DNA from: Gordionus sp. m RMFG-2023
Taxonomy: Eukaryota; Nematomorpha; Gordioida; Chordodea; Parachordodidae
DNA: 64,000 nt
Direction of reading: 5' to 3'
Assembly: GCF_954871325.1 (NCBI RefSeq)
Contig: NC_088775.1
Location: 36,371,561 to 36,435,560 of the forward strand
Part shown: positions 24,247 to 35,100 of the stretch, piece by piece
Numbering within the stretch: the stretch's first letter is position 1
How the letters are laid out: each line of letters begins with the position of its first letter
The notes under the pieces: model-generated
Seen by the model: only the letters and a program-made list of their open reading frames with translations
Databases searched by the model: none
Told to the model about the DNA's origin: nothing
Position numbers and translations under genes: made by a program

Positions 24247-24315
24247 CTTATAACCCCTCAATTAAATTTATGGGTGAAAACCCCTCAATTAAATTTATGG
24301 GTGAAAACCCCTACC
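24247..24315. repeat. Short tandem repeat, about 27 bp x 2.5
   Basis: The unit CCCCTCAATTAAATTTATGG plus GTGAAAA is present twice in full, with the partial word AACCCCTAC after it. Confidence 0.8.
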
Positions 24316-24382
24316 TATGCAAGAGAAATTCTACATTATATTCTCTCCTCCGCCTACAAATAGTCCTTTTACTCTATTCAGA

Positions 24383-24585
24383 TGTAGTGTTAAAAACCTA
24401 GATTTCGCCAATTTAAAAAAAAGGCTATATCAGGATTGGTCGATATTAAATAGCTTCACGATTTTGCCAGTAGAACCTTTCTGCCACTGCCATCCTTTGG
24501 CGAAATTTTGAGGCTTAAGTACTATTTTTAGCTACTTGATTTAGCCATTATTTTTAAATGAGCTAAACGAGGCTTTTAACAACAT
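24383..24585. repeat. Diverged AGTGTTG MITE copy
   Basis: It begins TAGTGTTAAAAACC and ends GAGGCTTTTAACAACATT, weakly matching both ends of the AGTGTTG family at the expected distance of about 200 bp. The interior is poorly conserved. Confidence 0.45.
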
Positions 24586-25504
24586 TGCTCACAGTCCCTT
24601 GTCAGTAACTTTGTTAGGATGGGGCATATAGTGACTCACCATGCATTCCTCATATTTTATATACTTCCCCTCGAAATCACACTAACTGTGAATTCAGAGT
24701 CAAGCCGTCTAAAAACTTTGGAGGGCCTTGGAAAAATATAGTTTTTTATGGTGCATTTTCAAATTATAGGTAGAATTACAATTTTTTGTTCTAGATAGAA
24801 TTACCTCTTTTATATTAATGTTAGAAATTTGAAAAACGAGACTCCTCAGTTAAAAAACTAACCACACCGCCTGGTGTTTCAATTTTACAAGGAATTTGCA
24901 TTGACCTAAGAGCTCAGTGAATGAGTTAGGAGATAATCGGGTGCTAACATAATCCTAAAAAAATATTTGGCAAAAGCGATATAATTTTAATAAATAAATA
25001 AAAGATCTCAATTATATTTTATACTAAACAGGGTATTGACTAAGTTGAAGATGAAATCTAATAACTTTCGTTAATCTTCTTATCATAAGCATAGTCAGGA
25101 TTCTGTCAAAGAGGAGAGGTACTATTAGATATATTTTTCCCCTCAAATTTTATTGAAGGTCTTTAGGCCCACATGTTGCAGGCTTTCGGCCATATCACCT
25201 TTTTAAAAATTTGATTTTTATGTTTTTCATGAAAATTTTAATTGTAAGATATTATTTAATTATTACTTTTATTTAAAGCGAATTTCAGATAGGGTGGTAT
25301 TTCCATCTTCCTTTACCTTTTCGCTACGCCTTTGCTAACTATATAGATGTTATATTATTTAACAATCTATAAAACTCAACTCACTTTTGTAAATTTGAAT
25401 GCATAAAATATTTACTTGAAATAATAATAGCTATTTTATATAATATAGGTTAATTTTGTTTATTTTTTTTTAAATGTAATTAAATTAACAAAGCATGAAA
25501 AATA
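24586..25504. other. 5' flank of the membrane-protein gene; nothing recognised
   Basis: AT-rich; no coding signal on either strand. Promoter elements cannot be assigned. Confidence 0.4.
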
Positions 25505-26611
25505 ATGGATTCTAAATATACCAATTTTTACCGCTCAATGCCTACATTAAATAAATTTCTAGAACATCAAAATCTAAATTACATATTAAAAACAAAGTTA
25601 TTGAAGATTAATTATATTTGGCAAATTTTTAAATGTCAAATTTTTAAATGTCAAATTTTATATACTAAAATCGATGAAAGCATAAACACATACCCTATTT
25701 GGATCTTGATTATTTGTTTGAGTCTATTAATCTGCGTTTCTAACATATATTTTTGGTTTATCCTGAACATGAAGCTACTAAAAATAAAATTCAGATCTTT
25801 AAAAATTTGCTGTGGTTTCAAATGTGTACCTGATGATCGTACCCTTTCTCCTAAAATCACAAAACAAAAGTGGAAAAAATTAAAAAAGAATCCCACCAGC
25901 CCTACCATTACTTACGTTCAAAAGTTATTGGTAAAAGAAGGTCGTGCAAAATCTCCTAATGAAAGTTTCAAGAAATTTGATAAAGCCGGAAGAACTGTTT
26001 CATTTGGTACGTTCGCTAACACCTACAGCAAGATGCACGTTTTTCTCAAAGGCACTAAAACAAAGGATCCCCTAGAATTAATAGATAAAAATGCGATAAA
26101 ACAATTAAAGAGATTGAACAAAAAAAAGAGTGAGATATGGGCCAAGTCGGAACAACTCCGGATGCAAATAAAGGCACTTGAGGAAGAAGAAAAAAGGCTT
26201 GGCTGTGTCAAAAAGCTGCTCAAAAGATTTTGCCCCCTAAAGACGACTCAAAGGGGTGATATTAAAATAACACTTGTACATAAACCCAAGACATTAGAAA
26301 TTAGTGAGAATGTAAGGGCTACAGATGACAAGGGTTATAGCAAAGCAACAATGGAGAGAATAAAATTCGACGAATCCATTATCTCTAATATCTCCACGAT
26401 TTCCCCATTTGCACAAATATCTGATTCCTTGAACAATTTATACATTGCTAGTCCACAATTGCAGGATATATTGACCAGTTCACCTAGCGGCAAAATCATA
26501 TTTAAGAATGACGGAAAAAGAAAGAAATCATTGCCTCCAATAATTCTAACCGATACTAACATACTTAATATTTCAAAAGCAAATGAAAACGTGATGCCTT
26601 CTTCTGAATAA
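25505..26611 (+). CDS. Unrecognised single-pass membrane protein, 368 aa
   Basis: I do not recognise this protein. It is the longest uninterrupted frame outside the K2P gene, starting at an ATG in A-rich context (AAAAATAATGG) and ending TAA. Residues about 64-90 form one strongly hydrophobic helix (WILIICLSLLICVSNIYFWF). It is preceded by a short aromatic- and Lys-rich N-terminus with a duplicated FKCQI, and followed by a Cys pair region (KICCGFKCVPDD). The rest is very basic. Residues about 195-230 are Lys/Glu/Leu-rich and could form a coiled coil (KKKSEIWAKSEQLRMQIKAL). The C-terminal third is Ser/Ile-rich with no cysteines. Base composition rises toward the 3' half, as in coding DNA. No intron is needed. 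A type II or signal-anchor topology is possible but unproven. It could also be the large last exon of a longer gene. Confidence 0.6.
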   Translation: MDSKYTNFYRSMPTLNKFLEHQNLNYILKTKLLKINYIWQIFKCQIFKCQILYTKIDESINTYPIWILIICLSLLICVSNIYFWFILNMKLLKIKFRSLKICCGFKCVPDDRTLSPKITKQKWKKLKKNPTSPTITYVQKLLVKEGRAKSPNESFKKFDKAGRTVSFGTFANTYSKMHVFLKGTKTKDPLELIDKNAIKQLKRLNKKKSEIWAKSEQLRMQIKALEEEEKRLGCVKKLLKRFCPLKTTQRGDIKITLVHKPKTLEISENVRATDDKGYSKATMERIKFDESIISNISTISPFAQISDSLNNLYIASPQLQDILTSSPSGKIIFKNDGKRKKSLPPIILTDTNILNISKANENVMPSSE

Positions 26612-27705
26612 TTTTGTAAATCTTTTTTGCCGAACAAAAAAGACTAGTTTAAGTTTCTAATCATTGTAATGTTTTATTTATTTTATATATCAAATATAGA
26701 ATATTAAAGTTATATATATATCTATAACGATTTTTAAAAAAAAATTTTAATAGCTAACATCAGACTTTATTTTAACCCCTAATTTACCTCAATCAATATG
26801 TTTTAAAATTATATTATATACAAAACTCTTACCGCCACTAAAGTCCCCTAATAAATTTTATAGACAATATATCGTAGATGAATTTGATTCTTTTAAATAA
26901 TATTTCCACAATAAACTGAATATAGACATGAAAATAATATTTTGATTAATAAAGAAAAGAAGTGAGAAACATAATCATATTTGCAAGCTCTATTATATTA
27001 AATGAAAGGAGAGAATAATGATATTAGAAAGAGAAAGTTACCGCTATACGGAGCTTAAAAGGATTAAACTCATTCTATAAGCGCGAGCATCTGCATCCAA
27101 TAGTGAGATGAAACTCCAATTTAACATTGGTTTTTTAAAATGTCATTTATAATAATCAGTTGTTCAAAATATTATTTATTCTTTTACCAAGATACAACAT
27201 AATTCCCATGATATAAATACTTATACATGATAATCGATATACTTAAACTCATTTAGCATTGCATCCTCTATAAAATGAACTAGTTACCATTCTAGGAAAG
27301 GGACCTTACTCAAGGTACCCCCATCCCAGGGTAAAAGTGTTCCTCAATTTTGCTTCTCAATAATCATTAGTCTTTTAATTTACATGATTTTTTTTATATT
27401 GGTTAATCAGTTATCTACGATTACTTCCAAAATGGATTTTTAAATTTTACGTCTAAAACAGGCCTGTAAAGTCCGTCCATTTAGCAATAAAATTTTTTGC
27501 CAGGCCAGGTATATTACAGTGTTTTCAAAATTGCTCGTCCCATTACTAAACAATTTAATCAGGCCCGGCCCGTTAATTTGTGCGAATTTTCCTGCCATCA
27601 CATTTTTAATATCTATTTTTTTACAATGTCAATTAAGGCTCTTATATCTGCCCTCTATGACTATCTATTTCTACAACAACCGTTTTATATATTAATTGAG
27701 TTTAT
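26612..27705. other. No gene seen
   Basis: The 3' flank of the membrane-protein gene, with an ATTAAA near 26702 that could be a polyadenylation signal, then AT-rich spacer. A patch of CCAGGCCAGG/GGCCCGGCCCG words near 27497-27575 belongs to the GCCCG repeat vocabulary. Confidence 0.45.
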
Positions 27706-27922
27706 ATCTGTATTTAGTGTTGTTAAACGGCTCGTTTTGAGCCGATTTTTTAAAACAGAAAAATATCGCCTAAGCCTCGAGATTTCTATAATATATTACT
27801 AGACTTTTGTTCCTTCTATGAGCAAAATCTTCAGACTTGCGTAATATTTTTCTGGATGAAATATTGAGTTAGTCGTTTTTAAAAATCGGCTCAAAACGAG
27901 ACGTTTAACACTATCTGTATTG
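27706..27922. mobile_element. AGTGTTG MITE, copy 2, with 10-bp target duplication
   Basis: The element proper is 27716-27912: it starts AGTGTTGTTAAACGGCTCG and ends GACGTTTAACACT. Flanks ATCTGTATTT (27706-27715) and ATCTGTATTG (27913-27922) agree at 9 of 10 positions, so the duplication length is 9-10 bp. The CAACACT end has lost two bases. Non-coding. Confidence 0.78.
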
Positions 27923-28119
27923 TGCATTTGTAATTAAATAAATAAATTGTTTAATTTTTGTGAAGTTTACTCTATTATTTATCTATTTAGTATTTTACTT
28001 AAGCTCCTTAAATACAAAGAAATAAGTATATTATGTTATCTAATAATATTAATCAAAATATTTTAATGTCTGTGCTGACCTATTAATTTTACGAAAAATT
28101 AAAGATTTCTGATATTTAT

Positions 28120-28240
28120 GTATAAATTGTCCGGCCTAGCCTTAATTTTTTATGAACAAATAGCCCGGTACAGTCCGTTATATTTTTGTCCGGCCTGTTA
28201 TAATTTTTTAAAAAAAATTTCCAGGCCCGGGAAAATGCCG
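28120..28240. repeat. GCCCG-family fragment
   Basis: Clusters of GTCCGGCC, GCCCGG and AGGCCCGGG in AT-rich surroundings, as in the delimited copies at 36003 and 51770. No ends recognised. Confidence 0.4.
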
Positions 28241-29196
28241 TATTTTATAAGCAAAATTTTTTATGTAAAGATTGCTATTGAAAGCTAATTTTTATTCTTA
28301 TTTTTAAATAAACATACCTCCGTCTATTCCATAGATAGGTTGGGTAATTTACTATTAAATCCATAGTTTGGGTAAATTTACTATCAATTTTTTATAAATA
28401 AATCAAGTTTCGTAGCATAATATATTTTAAGTAAAATAAAATCTATCAAAAATTGCAAAAGCCATGAATCCCAACCATTTTTTATTTAATTATTAATAAA
28501 TCAAAATTTTCAATTTAATTTGCATTTGAATAAAATTATTTTAAGCCTCACAAGAGAAAATGAATTTTCATAAATAATTTAAAATAATCTTTTTTTAAAA
28601 AAAAATTAAAAATTGACAATAATTAGAAGCAATTTTTATTTAGATTATTGTAAATTTGAATAGAAAAATTTTTAAAAAAATGTATAAATATCACGAAGAA
28701 TGACAAATATGATATGAAAAAGGGGAAAAGTCAATTGTTTAACTGATAAAATTTATATTTATTCGGGACAATAATTATGAATATTCTAAAAATTTTTAAT
28801 AAATGTAATGATAAAACAAATTTGGAAAGTAATTGCATAACTATAATATAAAATGATTATATTAGGTAAATATTTTTTAAATAATACTAATGTCTGAGCT
28901 ATTAAAATTTTAATAAAAATACTTTAACAAATTAAAAGTAAATTAATATATTAACATTATATATAAATAACATAGCTAAATATTTTTTTAAATAATATTA
29001 AGATTTAAACTATGAATAACAAATTAAAAGACAATCAATATATTTATTATATATAAACATAGCAATAATAAAATTAGAAATATAGTGCATTGGGAAACAT
29101 ATATGATATATTATTTGTCAAATAGGGATTATGATAACTAGAAAATTAACAATAGTATTTAAATCCGAACGTTAAATTTTATTCCTTACAATACAA
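28241..29196. other. No gene seen; 3' flank of PDPR
   Basis: Very AT-rich, no coding pattern. It lies downstream of the PDPR stop codon on the minus strand. Confidence 0.45.
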
Positions 29197-32100
29197 TCAA
29201 TAAATCCCTTTGATCCTCAAGCCGCTCGGATCAAACGGCGATTTCAAATGGATATTGGCCTTGTACCTGCGACCAAAGGATTCGATTTCATAAAAATCGG
29301 CGCTGGTGAGATAATGGTTGTCGATGAATGTGGTGGGTATGTCGGAAGTCGCCTCTTTCGATGCAACGCCTTAATTTAAATAATATACAATAAAAATTCT
29401 ATAGCTATACTCTTTTGGGAATATTGAGAAAAAAGTCTATGACTCTTTTTAATGCATATACTCTTCCACTATTGGTTCATTAATCCCTTAAGCTTCTTTT
29501 TGTTATATTATATATATATTCTCGATTCCAAACGATTTCCTATCTATATTATCAATTAAAATTTTCGTCAGAAATAGTTCCATACCCTGCCATAATCTTA
29601 TGACAAAAAAAGTTTTATTGATTTGACAAAACCTTCAATAAATTTTAGGGAAGGTGAATGCACATATCCAAATCCCACGGACTTCTCTAAGCTAAACGCG
29701 TAGCCCGCCCGACGCAAGAACCCCACACATTCCTGGCCATTTCTCCAAATCGTTTCCAAGCCGAATAACGGAACTTTTCTATAAATTTGTAAGAACTATT
29801 GACGTTATCTAGATTAAATACCTGAAAAATATTTCCGCCTGAGCCTCTCCACCGAAACACGGTAGTAAAAAATCTTTAGGGGCCCAACTTTATTATAAAT
29901 GGAATGGAAATACCTCTCAAAGACATAATATTTGTATATTCTCTAATATATTACGATTATTTATTATGTTACATAAATAACCGATAATTTATTGTTTATC
30001 TGGTTTACTCTATTTATTACAAAATAATAAAGTATGATATGAAAATGAATGATATATTTGCCGCCTATTGATTTTTAATAAAATGTAATTTTTTCTACAT
30101 TGTGTTCGGGCAAAAAAAAAGTAATATAATTGATGATGTTAAGGCTAGTTGGCAGACCTCTAATCTAGATTTTTCTGAAAGTAAAGTATAAATCTTCAAT
30201 TATAACTTGCTGACGATAACGGAACAACGTAAATTAAGGATTTGGATGTACATATATATAAAATCAAAGGTGGTGACTTATAAAAAATCTCTATGGGGGC
30301 TAAAATTTTCCATAAAAAGAAGTAAATTTTTTTAACTATGAATAGCTCAGAATATTCGTTTTAAAAAAAAATATCGATAAAAAATGCGTGAATTTTAATC
30401 GATAAAAATAAATTTTTTCTTTTAAAAATGGAAACTCAGTCACTTCATAGTGATTTTTCACAATATTGTTGTATTTTTAATTGTTTAAATATTTAAAAGT
30501 ATGTTTTTTTAAAAAAAAATTCAAAATAGATGGTAAATTACTTATAATATAAATTATTATGTCATTAAGTAAATTTATAGTACTTTCATATAAACTATAT
30601 TAATATACAATATTATATATATATTAGTAATAAGGAGAAAAAAAACAAAAAGATAGGGGGGGGGGCATTAAAAAGTATTGAGGTTAAAACGGATCATCAT
30701 GTGGAATGAGACTGCCTATGAAGCTAATATAATTTGCCTTGTGTATCGCTATGGCGAGTCTTTGTCTTAAGAAGAAGCCTTCGCGGGGTGTTATTTAAAT
30801 ATTTTAGACACATAAATCCAATAATCTCTCAACTATATAAATCACAGTTTTTCTTATTGTAATAGCATTTTTGTACAAATAATTGTTTCAATATAAATTT
30901 TTTAAGACTGGCTTAACAATTAGGGTAGTCGAGGTTGTTGGATCACAACGGAACCTGGGCTATATATGGACCTACCTACTTTTACATGCATTTTTATAAT
31001 TATTTTTCAGTTATACAATTATAATTTTAAATAATAGCAGACAAAAAAATACGATGATTGCCTTATTTTAAATTTATGCCAATTATAATAAGGATATGTA
31101 TAATTTTTCAAAATATAAATGACCGTTTTTTGTGTTTTATTTTATTCTTTTTACAATATCTAAGGTTAATATAATATATTTTGTCAGCTAAATAAGATTG
31201 TCATATTGTTTTATTTAAATTACACCCCCCTTAACCTATATTTAATTTTTTAAGCAATTCAATGTTCAAATTATATTATATAAACATGAAAGCGGCAATT
31301 AAACATAATTATTTATAAGTTTTCTTATTAAATAAAGGAAATATTATTAAATAGCACTAAAATAAAGACGAAATAGGAACTGCTTCATCCTTTGAAGAAA
31401 GAAAGAAAGAAAGAGAGAACTTTTTTGTTCTGACCAATTTTCCAGTGTAAAAATTCATTATCAGTAAAAATTCTGCATAATATAATAATAATATAGTTAA
31501 GAAAAGTAAATTGTAATTTGTGTTCAATTAGAATATTTGTTATTAAAATTTGAAATTACAAAATTAGCTGTAGGGCGAGATCAAGTCAGAATTCACATAA
31601 AAATGTGAGGAAATTCTTTGATAATGAATTAATAGAGGATTATCAATTCAATGATCAAGAATTAAAATCGAAAATTTATTTATTATGTGGTAAGTTTTAA
31701 TGTTCATATTAATCTTTTATATAAACGTTTTCTAAGGTTGAAATCTGTCGAGAGTAATTTATAAGATCATTTAGTGGCGTAGACAAAGGGAAGGGGGGGG
31801 GGGGGGGGGGGGGTTGGGTTGAAACCCCTTCCCCATAACCTCCGAAAAAAAAAATTTTTTAGCTATAAAAATTTTTTTTTTAATTTTTTTCTTATTGCGA
31901 ATAATTTTATTTAAAATTTATAAATAAAATTATATAAGATATGAAAATGAAATATATTTAAAAAAACAAATAAGAATTTTCAATTTTAAATGATAACATG
32001 GTTTAAAAATATATATGAAAAATTATATGTAAAATATTAAATAACAATAAAAATATATTGTAAAATATCAGAGTTGTTAAAGTATCTAGATATAAAAATA

Positions 32101-35100
32101 TAGTATCTGTATCTAGATAGATTTTTTAGAAAGGTATCTGTATCTGTATCTGTATCTAGATATTTTTTTAGAGGTATCTGTATCTGTTTTAGATACTTTT
32201 TAAGATATATTTTATATACCCCTTTTTTTATTATAAATAAAAATATTTGACTGTAAAATTTATTTTATTTCATCTGTTTACCACTCTTAGATGCCTTACT
32301 TAAAGGGATTGAGGATAGGTAAATTAATATAATAAATTAAAAATATTTAATAATTCTAGGTTTATTGTGACCTTATTTGAAGATGATAATATTATAGCAA
32401 CCATGCTCCACCCTTTTTTTAAACTTGATTGGGCATGGTTGCAAATGGAAGAAAATCTTAATAAAAAAAACAATTGATACAAAGATAAGCTGGTGAATTA
32501 TCAAAGTCATCAACTGACTGCAAGCAAATAACCTGCCAAAAAAAACAAATAATTTAATTTCAGATTTTTTTCAGTACTCTACAGCAGATATAATTTCTAA
32601 TAATGATTTAAATTTTGATAATCAACAAATTTTAAATAATTTTTCCAAAAATGAATGTAGAGATTTTAGCATTTTTAAAGAATACCCTGATATAAAATTG
32701 TTATTTATTAAATATAACACTACAATTCCTTCAAGCGCCCCTGTGGAAAGACTATTTAGTGTTGCTAAAAATGTCTTTACAGATAAACGAGGATGTCTAA
32801 ATGATCAAAATTTTGAAAATATTTTATTACTGAAATCTAATAATTATTTATAATTATTTAATCATATATTTTCATATATTATATTAAAATCATTATTTTA
32901 GTTATATTCTGATAAATGTTAAATCGCGTCAATAAATTTTTTAGCTCATTTCATGAATTTTCACAATATAATATTAATTTAGCTTTATGCAAACCTATAA
33001 GAGCATAATAAAAAATGTATCTGTATCTTGATAACTTTTTAAACGCTGTATCTGTATCTAGATAACTTTTGAGACTATGTATCTGAATCTAGATCCATTT
33101 AAAAAGTATCTTTTAACAACACTGTAAAATATTAAATAACAATAAAAATATATTGTAAATTTTTTCTAGCATAGTTAAATTAGGTATTTATAAATTTAAT
33201 AATAAAATTTATATTGTTAAACTAATTAGATTTTAAAAATTTTAATTAATTTTTTATAATTTTTAAATAAAAGAAAAATTATTTTAATTTGGTAAATATA
33301 ATGAGAAAGTAAAGGTGATAACTAATGTTTGGGATTAAAAATTTTAAACCTAGAGTAGTTTCTATATAGTCCAATCGCTTAAATATTGATGCATCTACGA
33401 TTGAGGATTTTTATAAAATAAATTATTTCAATTAAAGGAAGGATTTTATCACGTCAATTCGGCGCGGAAAATTAGGCGCACGACAATTCGGCGCAGAAAA
33501 CTGGGCGCGGCGTCAATTCGGCGCATCGTCAATTCAACGCGGCAACAACTCGGCGTAACGTCAATTCGGCGCGGCGTCACGGCGCGTATCTAATACAGTT
33601 GCAATTTATTATAAATTTATTAGTATAAAAAAAAGGATGATTAAATAGAAATGATTTTGAATGTTGGTCATATTAATTATTTCTTCGTATTTTTTTTTAC
33701 AAAAATCTCAATTTTATTTACTAAATATGTAATATCATTAAAAAAAATTAACAACCAATATTTATACCTATTTCCTTGCTGGACCAATTTACCACATTAT
33801 AAGGTAGGGGAGACTGGGGTTAGTCGGACCGATTTTTACAAAATTTAGCTCCTGATTTTTTTAGATAATATAAAAAATAATATATGATTAGATACCTCCT
33901 AAAACTATACTCTATAAAGGTACCTTATAAAAATTTTAAAGATATAATCATTTTTTTTAAATTTTACTTTTTGAAAAAGTAAAAATAATATCCAAAAAGC
34001 CCCAATAGCGGGGTGAGGTAAATTCAAGGGGCTTCCTAAATCATTGGTTTTTTTGGCCATAATAAATTGAAATGCATTTTTATTTATTAATAATGATACG
34101 TATAGAATAATTTTATTGTTTTATTGTTAAAAATATCATAATACTTATAAATTGAAGCAAATTATATATAAAAATTGAAACTTAATTTAGGTTAATTTAA
34201 TAAACATTTTGGACATAAAGGAGATATTATGATTTCTTAGCATAAATCCTAAACACCAATCATAAACAGCCATGAAATTGCCTTTGTGCGTTAATTCGTT
34301 TTTGATTATTTTATAATAGAAAAAATTAGTTAAACATAATATATATTTCAAATGATTAATAGAATTATTTTAAGGATTTTTAATAAATCTAAAAAATGAA
34401 TCAGTCTTAATTTGAATTTTATTGGATCAACATTAGTGTTGTTAAACGTCCGATTTGGGTCGATTAAGATTTTAGCCATAATAACATGTAAGATTAGAGA
34501 TAGAAGTCCAAAATTTTTTTACATTTAGCGCAAAATCTCGCTTACATAATATTGGCTACTAATCAAAATAGGGGAGACTGGGGTTAGGTACCGGGGCTTG
34601 GCAAACCACTTAATCTCATCTTAAAATTAAATACACCAGAAGGTTAAAATTTTATCATAATATAGTTTTTATTAATTTACGTCTATAGACAAAAAATCTT
34701 TTGAAATAATTATTAAAAATTTTATTTAAGAAATAAAATATTGATGAAGTTTTTATAATTTGGGAAAGTTATATGAGTATTTATTATATCCAGAAATTTA
34801 GAGTTAGCAGGGCTTGCTAAACCATACACGTCAATTATGGCAGTTAATAATGAAAAAAATATAAAATGTTTATTAAATTAACCAAAATTAAGTTTCAATT
34901 TTTATATATAACTTGCCTTAATTTACCCGCTATTGGGGCTTGTTGGACAAAATTGTTCTTTTACAAAAAGTAAAATTCAAAAAAAAATGATTATATTCTT
35001 AAATTTTTTTATAAGAAACCTTTATAGAGTATAGTTTTAGGTATCTAATCATATATTTTTTTTATATTATCTAAAAAACCAGGAGCTATAGCCAATTTTA

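Noticed and set aside
26335-26637. Minus-strand frame opposite the membrane-protein gene
   Set aside because: It overlaps a longer plus-strand frame with clear protein character and has no recognisable domain.
29779-29821. Extension of the middle PDPR exon upstream to 29821 (reading VFNLDN)
   Set aside because: It would need a one-base frameshift. The acceptor TATAG at 29780-29779 instead gives an exact phase match to the donor at 43969 and a continuous family motif.
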